A DNA stretch of 64,000 bases from an uncultured Prevotellaceae bacterium (lineage in GTDB: Bacteria > Bacteroidota > Bacteroidia > Bacteroidales > Bacteroidaceae): assembly GCA_902780635.1 (NCBI GenBank), contig CACZGH010000001.1:62001-126000 (forward strand). Reading direction: 5' to 3'. Numbering within the stretch: the first letter of the stretch is position 1; the number at the start of each line of letters is the position of its first letter. Positions 15,546 to 24,469 of the stretch are shown in pieces. The notes below the pieces were generated by a model. That model was not told where the DNA came from. It worked only from the letters and a program-made list of their open reading frames with translations, and did no database searches. The position numbers were made by a program, and so were the translations under genes.

Positions 15546-18500
15546 ATGAAGAAGTACCGTTTAGTGGACAATGTGCTGGGATGGATCGTCTTTCTGATAG
15601 CCGCCTTTGTATATTGTTCAACCGTTGAGCCGACAGCCAGTTTTTGGGACTGTCCTGAATTTATCACAACAGGTTACAAACTGGAAGTAGGCCATCCACC
15701 GGGGGCTCCTTTCTTTATGCTGACGGCCAACCTGTTCTCGCAGTTCACCAGTGACCCGGGCAAAGTGGCCCTGATGGTCAACATCATGAACGCGTTGCTG
15801 AGCGCCATTTGTATTCTATTCCTCTTTTGGACCATTACCCATCTGACCCGTAAGCTCATCCTGAAAGACTGGAGCGAGCTGAGCACACAGAAACTGATCG
15901 CTATCGAAGCCTCAGGTCTGGTGGGTGCGCTGATTTACACCTTCAGCGACACCTTCTGGTTCAGTGCTGTCGAGGGTGAGGTCTATGCCTACTCCTCCGC
16001 TTTCACCGCTGTGGTATTCTGGCTGATCCTGAAATGGGAGGACGACGCCGACAATCCCCACAGCGACCGCTGGCTGGTACTCATCGCCTATATGACAGGT
16101 CTGTCAATCGGTGTCCACTTGCTCAACCTGCTCTGTATTCCCGCCATCGTGCTGGTGTTTTACTATCGCAAGTTCCCCGATGCCGACCTCAAAGGTTCCC
16201 TCATCGCCCTGCTTATCTCGTTTGTGATCGTGGCAGCCGTGCTTTATGGCGTTGTGCCAGGCATCATCACAGTAGGCGGTTGGTTTGAGTTGCTCTTTGT
16301 CAACGTCCTGGGCTGTTCGTTCAACACCGGTCTGTATATCTACATGGTGCTGTTGGTGGCCGCCGTCATCTGGGCGATCTATGAGAGTTACACCGACAAG
16401 AGCGTGATGAGGCAGAACATCTCCTTCGTCCTCGCCATCGCCATGCTCGGTATCCCCTTCTACGGCTATGGTGTGCAGGCAGCCATCATCGGTGCTGTCA
16501 TCCTCGCTATCCTGTGGCTCGCCCTTCGCATCAAGAACAAAGGCGGCCAGCTGATATCCGCCCGCATCAAAAACACCATCATGCTCTGTATGCTGATGAT
16601 CATGGTGGGCTACTCCACTTACGCCGTCATCGTGATCCGCTCGGCCGCCAACCCGCCGATGGACCAGAACTCGCCCGAGGACATTTTCACCTTAGGCAAC
16701 TACCTGAGCCGCGACCAGTATGGCTACCGCCCCCTGTTCTATGGCCAGGCCTACAACTCAGAATACGCTGCCGACGAGACCGGCTACGTCAAAATGAAGA
16801 AGGAAGCGCCCATCTATCAGCGCCGTGAGAAGCACAATGCCGACGAGCCCGACCGCTACTTCATCGTAGACTGGAAGCAGCAGCCGCAGTATGTGCAGAA
16901 CATGTTCTTCCCCCGTATGTACTCCAGCGCACACGCCGACGCCTACGAGAGCATCATCGACGTGAAAGGCAAGTATATACCGTCGGCCTACGGCCAAGAC
17001 CCCGTGAAGATGCCGACGATGATGGACAACCTGAAATTCTTCCTGGCCTATCAGTGCAACTTCATGTACTGGCGCTACTTCATGTGGAACTTCGCAGGCC
17101 GGCAGAACGACCTTCAGGGCAACGGCGAGAAAGAGCATGGCAACTGGATCACCGGTATACCTTTCGTCGACAACCATATCCTTGGCCTCGGAGACCAGAA
17201 TCTGCTGCCCGACGACCTGAAAAACAACAAAGGTCACAACGTGTTCTACTGTCTGCCGCTGTTGCTCGGCATCTTGGGCTTCTTCTGGCAAGCCTTCCGC
17301 GGCCAGCGCGGCATCCGCCAGTTCTGGGTGGTGTTCTTCCTGTTCTTCATGACCGGTCTGGCCATTGTGGTTTACCTCAACCAGACCCCACAGCAACCCC
17401 GTGAGCGCGATTACGCATATGCCGGATCATTCTACGCCTTCGCTATCTGGTGTGGCCTTGGCGTGGCCGCTATCATCGACTGGCTGAAGAAGCTCGGCAT
17501 GAAAGGCACCTTGGTGACCGCCGTTGCATCGCTCGTCTGTCTGCTCGTGCCTATCCAGATGGCCTCGCAGACCTGGGACGACCATGACCGCAGCGACCGC
17601 TACACCTGCCGCGACTTTGGCCAGAACTACCTGATGTCTCTCCAAGACGAGGGCGCCCCCATCATCTTCACCAACGGCGACAACGATACCTTCCCCCTGT
17701 GGTACAACCAGGAGACCGAGAGTGTGCGCACCGACGCACGAGTTTGCAACCTCAGTTATCTGCAGACCGACTGGTATATCGACCAGATGCGCCGTCCTGC
17801 CTACGACTCACCGAGCGTGCCCATCACCTGGCCTCGCTACGACTACTGTAGCGGCACCAACGACGTGGTGGCCATCCGTCCTGAACTGAAAGAAGTGATC
17901 AACCAACTCTACGAGCAATATCCGGAGGAAGCCCGCCGCGCACTGGGCGAGGATCCATTTGAACTGAAGAATGTCTTCAAGATATGGGTACGCAACGACA
18001 TGAACGAAGAGCAGAGCAACGTGGTGAAAACCGTGCTCAACTATGCCGGCCTGTCCGACGGCAGCACCCACGTCATCCCCACCGACACGCTCTACCTCAA
18101 CATCGATGAGAAAGCAGTGCGTGAGAGCGGCATGAAACTGATCTCTGACAGTATCCCCACACGCATGGCCCTCTCTCTGGCCGGCCGTCGTTCGTTGGGC
18201 AAAGGCGACCTGATGATGCTGGAGATGGTGAGCCAGTGCAACTGGAAGCGTCCGCTCTATGTGGCCATCACCGTAGGCTCAGAAAACTTCATCAACCTGG
18301 GCGACAACTTTGTGCAGGAAGGTCTCGCCAACCGCATCACCCCCTTCTACACCAAGAACAACGCCGACCTGCAGTTTGACGCCGACAAAACGTACGACCG
18401 CATGATGAATAAGTTTAAGTTTGGCGGTCTGAGCAAGCCCGGTCTCTACCTCGACCAGACCGTGCTCCGCATGTGTGACACCCATCGTCGTCTGTTCTCA

Positions 18501-18905
18501 CAGTTGGCCGTGGCCTTGGTGAAAGAAGGCAAGAAAGAGCAGGCTGCCAAAGCTCTTGCCAAGATGGAGAAAGAGATACCAGAGTATAATGTGCCCATGA
18601 GTTACATGAGTGGCGGTGGCGACCTGATCAGGGCCTACGGTGCCTTGGGCAACAAGAAGCGCGCCACAGAGATAGCCGACAAACTTTGGAACAACTCGAC
18701 CCAGTATCTGAACTGGTATATCTCTCAAGGTCCGAGCTATCTGGCCGTCTCACATTACGACAGTCAGACACACATCTATATCATGTCCAACCTGCTGAAC
18801 CTGATGGATGAGGTTGATTCGGCTTGGGCAGAAAAGCACTCAACGATGTTTGACAAGCTGCTCAACACCTTTGAAGCCAACGGAGGTCAGCTTCGCTGGC
18901 AATAA
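15546..18905 (+). CDS. DUF2723 (TMEM260-like) membrane protein, candidate protein O-mannosyltransferase
   Basis: 1119 residues from ATG 15546 (an upstream in-frame ATG at 15501 lies on the -7 box and is not credible). N-terminal half has about 10-12 membrane helices with early luminal motif STVEPTASFWDCPEF and VGHPPGAPFFML, the conserved acidic loop of DUF2723/PMT-type glycosyltransferases. The second half is soluble/periplasmic and includes ERDYAYAGSFYAFAIWCGLG, FTNGDNDTFPLWYNQE and a C-terminal helical region with TPR-like character (about 990-1115). Human TMEM260 of this family is an O-mannosyltransferase, and Bacteroidota attach O-glycans starting with mannose to secreted proteins, so a role in general O-glycosylation is a reasonable inference. 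Transcribed alone, with a terminator directly after. Confidence 0.85.
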   Translation: MKKYRLVDNVLGWIVFLIAAFVYCSTVEPTASFWDCPEFITTGYKLEVGHPPGAPFFMLTANLFSQFTSDPGKVALMVNIMNALLSAICILFLFWTITHLTRKLILKDWSELSTQKLIAIEASGLVGALIYTFSDTFWFSAVEGEVYAYSSAFTAVVFWLILKWEDDADNPHSDRWLVLIAYMTGLSIGVHLLNLLCIPAIVLVFYYRKFPDADLKGSLIALLISFVIVAAVLYGVVPGIITVGGWFELLFVNVLGCSFNTGLYIYMVLLVAAVIWAIYESYTDKSVMRQNISFVLAIAMLGIPFYGYGVQAAIIGAVILAILWLALRIKNKGGQLISARIKNTIMLCMLMIMVGYSTYAVIVIRSAANPPMDQNSPEDIFTLGNYLSRDQYGYRPLFYGQAYNSEYAADETGYVKMKKEAPIYQRREKHNADEPDRYFIVDWKQQPQYVQNMFFPRMYSSAHADAYESIIDVKGKYIPSAYGQDPVKMPTMMDNLKFFLAYQCNFMYWRYFMWNFAGRQNDLQGNGEKEHGNWITGIPFVDNHILGLGDQNLLPDDLKNNKGHNVFYCLPLLLGILGFFWQAFRGQRGIRQFWVVFFLFFMTGLAIVVYLNQTPQQPRERDYAYAGSFYAFAIWCGLGVAAIIDWLKKLGMKGTLVTAVASLVCLLVPIQMASQTWDDHDRSDRYTCRDFGQNYLMSLQDEGAPIIFTNGDNDTFPLWYNQETESVRTDARVCNLSYLQTDWYIDQMRRPAYDSPSVPITWPRYDYCSGTNDVVAIRPELKEVINQLYEQYPEEARRALGEDPFELKNVFKIWVRNDMNEEQSNVVKTVLNYAGLSDGSTHVIPTDTLYLNIDEKAVRESGMKLISDSIPTRMALSLAGRRSLGKGDLMMLEMVSQCNWKRPLYVAITVGSENFINLGDNFVQEGLANRITPFYTKNNADLQFDADKTYDRMMNKFKFGGLSKPGLYLDQTVLRMCDTHRRLFSQLAVALVKEGKKEQAAKALAKMEKEIPEYNVPMSYMSGGGDLIRAYGALGNKKRATEIADKLWNNSTQYLNWYISQGPSYLAVSHYDSQTHIYIMSNLLNLMDEVDSAWAEKHSTMFDKLLNTFEANGGQLRWQ

Positions 18906-18915
18906 TCATTCCCAA

Positions 18916-18962
18916 GAGGCTGCGATGGAAGATATCTTCCATCGCAGCCTCTTTCATTTTTT
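18916..18962 (+). terminator. Rho-independent terminator after the DUF2723 gene
   Basis: Perfect 17-bp inverted repeat beginning GAGGCTGCGATGGAAGAT at 18916-18951 followed by TTTCATTTTTT. Confidence 0.9.
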
Positions 18963-18971
18963 CCAAGTATC

Positions 18972-19583
18972 ATGATTATTGAGCAACCCTCTTTCTGGCT
19001 GCGATGGATGTTTCCGAGAGCCACCTGGCGCATGGACAAGAACGACCGTTCGGTGTACCTGACGTTCGATGACGGTCCCATCCCCGAGGCCACTCCTTTC
19101 ATTCTCCAGACACTTCGCGAATATGACGCCCGCGCCACCTTTTTCATGGTGGGCGACAATGTGCGTAAGCATCCCGAACTGTTTCAGCAGATACTGGATG
19201 AGGGTCATCAGGTGGGCAATCACACCTTCAACCACCTGGGAGGTCTGAAGCACTTCACCAAAACCTATATCGACAACACGCAAAAAGCCAACGACTTAAT
19301 ACATAGTCACCTATTTCGTCCGCCCCATGGCTGGATGAGATATGGCGAGTATATCTGGCTGAGCCGCACCTACCGCATCGTGATGTGGGACTTAGTGACA
19401 CGTGACTACTCGAAATGGATGACATCAAAAGATGTCGTCAACAATGTGAAGCGCTATGCCCGCAACGGGTCGATCATCACCTTCCACGACTCCCTGAAGA
19501 GCATCGACAAGCTCTATACAGCATTGCCCCAGTCGCTGGCATGGCTTCGCAACCAGGGTTATGCTTTTAAGGTTTTTGAGTGA
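18972..19583 (+). CDS. Polysaccharide deacetylase family protein (NodB domain, CE4)
   Basis: 203 residues. NodB motifs are complete: YLTFDDGPIPEA (motif 1, catalytic and metal Asp), GNHTFNH (motif 2, metal His pair), FRPPHGWMRYGE (motif 3), and IITFHDS (motif 5 His). No signal peptide is obvious; the N-terminus MIIEQPSFWLRWMFPRATW is short and hydrophobic. CE4 enzymes remove N- or O-acetyl groups from peptidoglycan, chitooligosaccharides or polysaccharides. Small members of this kind are common in Bacteroidota. The start codon follows the upstream terminator by only about 10 bp, so the promoter must overlap the terminator region or lie in the upstream gene. Confidence 0.85.
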   Translation: MIIEQPSFWLRWMFPRATWRMDKNDRSVYLTFDDGPIPEATPFILQTLREYDARATFFMVGDNVRKHPELFQQILDEGHQVGNHTFNHLGGLKHFTKTYIDNTQKANDLIHSHLFRPPHGWMRYGEYIWLSRTYRIVMWDLVTRDYSKWMTSKDVVNNVKRYARNGSIITFHDSLKSIDKLYTALPQSLAWLRNQGYAFKVFE

Positions 19584-19607
19584 GCTATTTTTAGGAATCT
19601 TAGAAGT

Positions 19608-21221
19608 TTACTTAAACGCTGCCACACAGTATTTCCAGCCGTTTTTCTTATAAATCTCGAGCATGCGTTTTTGTCTTGCAAGATACTCGTCGTAGTTTTT
19701 CTTTTCAGGCAAGACCCACTGCAGTTCGGCAAGAGCGCCCATACGCGGCAAGATCTGATACTCTATCAACTCGCGGTCGCAGATATACTCCGTCCAAAGA
19801 TTGGCCTGCACCCCGATGATGTGTTTGCGTGCGTCGGCAGAGAGTGTCTCAGGTGCTGGCTCCAGAGAATAGACCTTGTCGAGCGGTACAAACCCACCGA
19901 TGAGCAGTGGCTTGGACCAATCCTCCTCAGGAGTCTGGTAATAATCGAAATAGCAGAAAGAGGTGGGTGCCATGATGACATCATGTCCTTTCTCCGAAGC
20001 AGCCAGTCCACCCTCCTGTCCTCTCCAACTCATGATGGTCGTCGTCTCATTGACATCACAGTCGAGCAGTTCATCCCATCCGATGGCTTTATGTCCATGG
20101 TCATTGAGATATTTCTCCACTCTTTTCATGAAATAGCCCTGTAAGCGGTCCTCAGCAGAGTGACGGTCGTCGCTTTTCAGTCCCAATTGCTGAATGCGTT
20201 TCTGGCACAGCGAACAAGCCTTCCACCGGGTGCGCGGAGCCTCATCACCCCCGATGTGGATATATTCTGAGGGGAAAATCTCCATGATGACGTCGAGCAC
20301 GGCCTCCACCATCTGAAACGCCTCCTCTTTGCCGGCACAGAGGATATCGTCAAAGACACCCCAGTTGGCCTCCACTTCGTAGGGACCACCCGTGCAACCC
20401 AGTTGAGGATAGGCAGCGAGAGCCGCCTCCATGTGTCCTGGCATGTCAATCTCGGGTATGATGGTGATATAACGCTGCCTTGCATACTCCACGATATCCT
20501 TCAGCTGCTCCTTGGTATAGAAGCCTCCATAGCGGTCGTAGTTGTAGAGACCTGTGTTTCTGCCGATGACGGTTTTATTGCGGTAAGCGCCCACCTCCGT
20601 CAACCGTGGATATTTGTCGACGGGCACCCTCCATCCCTGATCGTCGGTGAGGTGGAAGTGGAAAATGTTCATATTATGCAGGGCCAACCTGTCGATATAC
20701 TGCTTGACCACGTCGACACCGAAGAAATGGCGGCTGACATCAAGGTGCATGCCCCTGTATCCAAAACGAGGTTCATCGTTGATGATGACTGCTGGCACCT
20801 GAATTTGTGCAGCCGGAGCATATGGCAGCGCTTTGCGGAGCGTCTGTATGCCATAGAACACTCCTTGCGGAGTGGCACCCTCCACGGTGATGCCTTTCCG
20901 GTTCACGCTGATGCGGTAGCCCTCCTGGGCTGTCATCTTCCGGTTCAGTGAAAGAGAAATAGCAGGAGCTTTGGTTTTACCCTCTGTCACAGGGATGTTT
21001 TTCTGCGTGGCTTCAGCAATGTATTCAGCCAAAAAAGACGCGTTGCGACGCATGTCCTCGTCGCCTGTGAAAGAGACGCACTGAGCATCAGCAAGGACGA
21101 AGGGTTCGCCTTTTTGAGGCAGACATTCCTGGGGACGCGGCACGACATTGAAGTCGGCCATGACTTGAGCGGTGAGTGACAATGGTGCGAAAAGCAGGGC
21201 AATGATAAAGGATTTTTTCAT
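19608..21221 (-). CDS. Beta-N-acetylhexosaminidase, GH20, exported
   Basis: 537 residues. Signal peptide 1-18 (ends LTAQ), GH20b N-terminal domain (about 25-150), then the catalytic barrel from FGYRGMHLDVSRHFF. Key residues: HFHLTDDQGWR, PEIDMPGHMEAALAAYPQLG, and the catalytic Asp-Glu pair in YIHIGGDEAPRTRW. Substrate binding Trp residues occur in MSWRGQEGG and WTEYICD. The enzyme releases terminal GlcNAc/GalNAc from glycans in the periplasm or at the surface, useful for mucin, host glycan or peptidoglycan-derived sugars. Confidence 0.94.
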   Translation of the reverse strand: MKKSFIIALLFAPLSLTAQVMADFNVVPRPQECLPQKGEPFVLADAQCVSFTGDEDMRRNASFLAEYIAEATQKNIPVTEGKTKAPAISLSLNRKMTAQEGYRISVNRKGITVEGATPQGVFYGIQTLRKALPYAPAAQIQVPAVIINDEPRFGYRGMHLDVSRHFFGVDVVKQYIDRLALHNMNIFHFHLTDDQGWRVPVDKYPRLTEVGAYRNKTVIGRNTGLYNYDRYGGFYTKEQLKDIVEYARQRYITIIPEIDMPGHMEAALAAYPQLGCTGGPYEVEANWGVFDDILCAGKEEAFQMVEAVLDVIMEIFPSEYIHIGGDEAPRTRWKACSLCQKRIQQLGLKSDDRHSAEDRLQGYFMKRVEKYLNDHGHKAIGWDELLDCDVNETTTIMSWRGQEGGLAASEKGHDVIMAPTSFCYFDYYQTPEEDWSKPLLIGGFVPLDKVYSLEPAPETLSADARKHIIGVQANLWTEYICDRELIEYQILPRMGALAELQWVLPEKKNYDEYLARQKRMLEIYKKNGWKYCVAAFK

Positions 21222-21254
21222 AGGGCGAGTGATTTTTTTCTTTTTTTTGGGGGG

Positions 21255-21326
21255 CTAGATGATCTAGATGGTCTAGAGGATCTAGATATACTAGATGGTC
21301 TAGATGGTCTAGATATACTAGATGGG
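21255..21326 (-). repeat. 9-bp tandem repeat overlapping the queH stop codon
   Basis: Eight units on the plus strand: CTAGATGAT, CTAGATGGT, CTAGAGGAT, CTAGATATA, CTAGATGGT, CTAGATGGT, CTAGATATA, CTAGATGGG. CTAGA is invariant. In the queH frame (minus strand) every unit supplies a TAG, the first of which (21318-21320) is the gene's stop. Confidence 0.9.
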
Positions 21327-21932
21327 CGGGGTGGCGAGATCATGAGATGGGGCCTCCTTTGGAAAGCTAAATTCACAGCCGCAGTAGAGCTGATTGTAGA
21401 AGGCATATTGTTTGAGGAGCTGGTTTCGGCGCTCCTGAAGACCACCTTTGCGCCAGTTCTGAGCCCAGAATCGAGTGCCTGGCACTGCAGCGGCGGCGGT
21501 CATGCCAGCCTTTTCTATCTGCGTGAGACTCTTCCATCTTGAGGATGCCAGTGTGGTGGCGAAGGTAGGGATGCCGAGTTGTCGTGCTTTCTGTGCTGTC
21601 GCCAGAAGCCGCATGGTGAAACACTTCAGACATCTGGCGCCCCGTTCTGGCTCCTCCTCCAGACCTTGTACCTCAGCGAGCCACCGGCTATGATCGTAGT
21701 CACCGTCTATCCAAGAGAGTCCGAGGCTGTCGGCATGTCGTTTGCTCTCCTCCTTACGGATGGTATACTCCTGTAGAGGTGCGATATTAGGGTTGAAATA
21801 GTAGATGACAGGTCTCAGCTCATGCTGCACCATCCACTCGACGATGGCCGAGGAACACGGAGCACAACAAGCGTGCAGGACGACCTCCCGTGTGCCCTCT
21901 GGTATGACGATGGGTTGTGGATGATGTTTCAT
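21318..21932 (-). CDS. queH: Epoxyqueuosine reductase QueH
   Basis: 204 residues from ATG 21932, which overlaps the upstream stop codon (ATGA). QueH signatures: VLHACCAPCSSA (CxxC-type Cys pair near the N-terminus), YFNPNIAPLQEYTIRKEE, DYDHSRWLAE, RGARCLKCFTMRL and YCGCEFSF near the C-terminus; these cysteines hold the Fe-S cluster and metal. It reduces epoxyqueuosine to queuosine in tRNA (GUN anticodons), replacing QueG. The two tRNA-Asp(GTC) genes in this window would be substrates. The C-terminus runs into a 9-bp repeat. Confidence 0.92.
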   Translation of the reverse strand: MKHHPQPIVIPEGTREVVLHACCAPCSSAIVEWMVQHELRPVIYYFNPNIAPLQEYTIRKEESKRHADSLGLSWIDGDYDHSRWLAEVQGLEEEPERGARCLKCFTMRLLATAQKARQLGIPTFATTLASSRWKSLTQIEKAGMTAAAAVPGTRFWAQNWRKGGLQERRNQLLKQYAFYNQLYCGCEFSFPKEAPSHDLATPPI

Positions 21933-23071
21933 TTGATGGTCCTGCAATAACAACGGTGGCGCCGGTGTTGCTCCGCCTCAAAATACTGCCAATGGCTGAG
22001 CACAGCCTTATTGGTCTCCATCTGCGGCATAGCCTCCGCCCATTGGTAGCCATCATCGCGTATCCGCTGTATGAGATCATTGAAGATGAGTGCGTTGGCA
22101 CCTTTGGCCCTGTATTCAGGCAAGACCCCGATGAGTAGCAGGTCGACGGTGTCGGTGCGATGAAATTTGAGTATCTTCAGCAGGTGCCACCATCCGAACG
22201 GGAAGAGTCTTCCGTCATGGGTCTTTTGCAGCGCCCGAGAGAAAGAGGGGAACGAGATGCCGAACCCCACCATTTTGTCATGGTCGTTGCCATCCATGAT
22301 GGCGGTCACCAGATTGAGGTCGGCTTTCTCGATATAGTCGCTTACCAGTTTGTCTATTTGTTTTTCAGAGAGTTGCGAGAATCCGTACAAATCGTTGTAT
22401 GTGAGGTTGAGGATACGAAACACCTCACGCCCCATCCCTTGGTGCAGGAGTTCGTCGCGTGTGAATTTATGCACATGCAAGTGATAACGCTGCTCCACCA
22501 TCTGCGCCAGTCGTGCAAACTTGTCGGGTGCTTTCTCCGGTATTTTGATGCGAAACTCCACATAGTCATTGTCTTTGTGGAATCCCGCCATTTGCTCGAT
22601 ATGCTTGGGGTAGTAGGGATAATTGTAATTGATATACATCGTGGAGAGTTGGTCGAAACCCTCGACGAGCATTCCCTCACGGTCCATGTCGGTGAAACCG
22701 AAAGGTCCGCCTATCTCATTCATTCCTCTCTCTCTACCCCACTTCTCCACCGTTTGTATGAGAGCGGCGGACACCTCTCTGTCGTCGATGAAGTCGAGCC
22801 ATCCGAATCTCACCAGTTGACGGTTCCACCGTTGGTTGGCTCTGTGGTTGATCATGGCAGCCACCCTACCAGCGATCTTTCCATCTTTGTATGCGAGGAA
22901 GTAATCGGCCTCACACACCTCGAAGGCAGGGTTTTTCTTCTTGTCGAGTGTGGCTATCTCATCAAAATAGAGGAATGGTACTGCGTACTGACAGTCCCTA
23001 TACAAGTCATAATAAAACTGTATGAACTGCCTCAGAGATTTTTTGTCGTCTACTCTTTTAATCTCAATCAT
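21929..23071 (-). CDS. GNAT-fold acyltransferase-like protein (YghO/BcerS-like)
   Basis: 380 residues. N-terminal part has a FYYDLYRDCQYAVPF-type opening and FLAYKDGKIAGRVAAMINH, a GNAT-like strand pair; FGWLDFIDD and GPFGFTDMDREGMLVEGFD in the middle are strongly reminiscent of the YghO-like acyltransferase family; a second GNAT-like unit ends with LLIGVLPEYRAKGANALIF, the acyl-CoA binding segment. Substrate unknown; related proteins have been connected to amino-acid or lipid acylation. Stop overlaps the queH start, and the mutase gene is 13 bp upstream, so these form one transcript. Confidence 0.7.
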   Translation of the reverse strand: MIEIKRVDDKKSLRQFIQFYYDLYRDCQYAVPFLYFDEIATLDKKKNPAFEVCEADYFLAYKDGKIAGRVAAMINHRANQRWNRQLVRFGWLDFIDDREVSAALIQTVEKWGRERGMNEIGGPFGFTDMDREGMLVEGFDQLSTMYINYNYPYYPKHIEQMAGFHKDNDYVEFRIKIPEKAPDKFARLAQMVEQRYHLHVHKFTRDELLHQGMGREVFRILNLTYNDLYGFSQLSEKQIDKLVSDYIEKADLNLVTAIMDGNDHDKMVGFGISFPSFSRALQKTHDGRLFPFGWWHLLKILKFHRTDTVDLLLIGVLPEYRAKGANALIFNDLIQRIRDDGYQWAEAMPQMETNKAVLSHWQYFEAEQHRRHRCYCRTIK

Positions 23072-23084
23072 CCCTCGTGCCCTG

Positions 23085-24467
23085 TTATTGCATATCGTAG
23101 ACCACTTTCATGAGCGTCTTTCCCAGGAGGTCGGCCTCCTCCATGGTGGCAGCCTCACTGTAGACACGGATAATCGGCTCGGTATTTGACTTGCGGAGAT
23201 GCACCCACTTGTCAGGGAAGTCGATTTTCACACCGTCAATATCGTTGACTTGCTCGTCTTTGTACATTTCTTTCACTTTCTCCAGGATGGCATCGACATC
23301 GGTAGAAGGTGTAAGGTCGATACGGTTTTTGGCGATGCTGTATTCCGGCAGTTGTGCCCTGAGTTCGCTCACTTTGCAACCTTTCTGTGCCAGCGAAGAC
23401 AGGAAAAGGGCGATGCCCACCAAGGCGTCGCGGCCATAGTGGCTCTCCGGGTAGATGACTCCACCGTTTCCCTCGCCTCCGATGACGGCTCCAGCCTCTT
23501 TCATCTTCGTGGTGACGTTGACCTCTCCCACAGCGGCAGCGCAATAGTTTCCACCATGCCGCTCAGTGACGTCACGAAGCGCTCTTGTGGAGGAAAGATT
23601 GGACACGGTATTGCCTGGAGTATGCGACAGCACATAGTCGGCAACAGAGACCAAGGTATACTCCTCGCCAAACATCTTTCCGTCTTCACAGATAAAGGCG
23701 AGGCGGTCTACGTCGGGGTCAACCACGATGCCAAGGTCGTATTTCCCACTACGCATCTCCTCCATGATACCGCTGAGGTTTTTCTCCAGAGGCTCAGGAT
23801 TGTGGGCGAAGTCGCCATTAGGCTCCCCATTAAGTATCTTATACTCTACCCCCAGCCGATCCAGCAACTGTGGCAGGATGACCCCACCCACGCTATTGAT
23901 GGCATCGACACAAACGCGGAATTTCGCTTTTGCGATGGCTTCGGTATCGACCAGTCTGAGGTTGAGCACATCCTCGATATGTCTTGCATTGAAAGCGTCG
24001 TCCTTGATATATTTCCCCAGGTGATCCACATCAGCAAAAGAGAAGTCCTCGGTGTCGGCGATGGCAAGCACCTCGTTTCCATCGTCCTTGGTGAGGAACT
24101 CGCCCTCAGCATTGAGCAGTTTGAGCGCGTTCCAGTGACGTGGGTTATGGCTTGCCGTGATGATGATGCCACCCTCGGCGCCCGACATGCGCACTGCCAG
24201 TTCGGTGGTAGGCGTGGTAGCCAGACCGATGTCGATGACATCATAGCCCATGCCCATCAGAGTGCCGCAGACGACGCTTCTCACCATCTCGCCTGAGATG
24301 CGAGCGTCGCGTCCGACGACGATTTTATTACTGTCCGCCTTTGCGCTTTTGCGGATGAAGGTAGCGTAAGCCGATGTGAACTTGACGATATCCAGAGGAT
24401 TGAGGGTGTCACCGGCCATACCGCCGATGGTACCTCTGATACCGGAAATAGATTTGATCAAAGTCAT
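23085..24467 (-). CDS. glmM: Phosphoglucosamine mutase / phosphomannomutase family
   Basis: 460 residues, four-domain phosphohexomutase. Active serine in GIIITASHNPRHWNALK (phospho-Ser), Mg site DPDVDRLAFICEDGK, sugar-binding GEGNGGVIYPESHYGRD and phosphate-binding RKSNTEPIIRVYSEA. MTLIKSISGIRGTIGG is the normal start. Either glucosamine-6-P to glucosamine-1-P (peptidoglycan and LPS) or mannose/glucose-phosphate conversion; Bacteroidota commonly carry this form as GlmM. The DUF4827 gene is 2 bp upstream, so they are coupled. Confidence 0.85.
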   Translation of the reverse strand: MTLIKSISGIRGTIGGMAGDTLNPLDIVKFTSAYATFIRKSAKADSNKIVVGRDARISGEMVRSVVCGTLMGMGYDVIDIGLATTPTTELAVRMSGAEGGIIITASHNPRHWNALKLLNAEGEFLTKDDGNEVLAIADTEDFSFADVDHLGKYIKDDAFNARHIEDVLNLRLVDTEAIAKAKFRVCVDAINSVGGVILPQLLDRLGVEYKILNGEPNGDFAHNPEPLEKNLSGIMEEMRSGKYDLGIVVDPDVDRLAFICEDGKMFGEEYTLVSVADYVLSHTPGNTVSNLSSTRALRDVTERHGGNYCAAAVGEVNVTTKMKEAGAVIGGEGNGGVIYPESHYGRDALVGIALFLSSLAQKGCKVSELRAQLPEYSIAKNRIDLTPSTDVDAILEKVKEMYKDEQVNDIDGVKIDFPDKWVHLRKSNTEPIIRVYSEAATMEEADLLGKTLMKVVYDMQ

Positions 24468-24469
24468 GA

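Noticed and set aside
23199-24296. 365-codon open frame opposite glmM
   Set aside because: Mirror frame of a highly conserved enzyme gene.
21929-24467. Defence-island interpretation of the QueH/GNAT/mutase cluster
   Set aside because: All are recognisable housekeeping or modification genes; no defence signature (nuclease, TIR, ATPase) is present.
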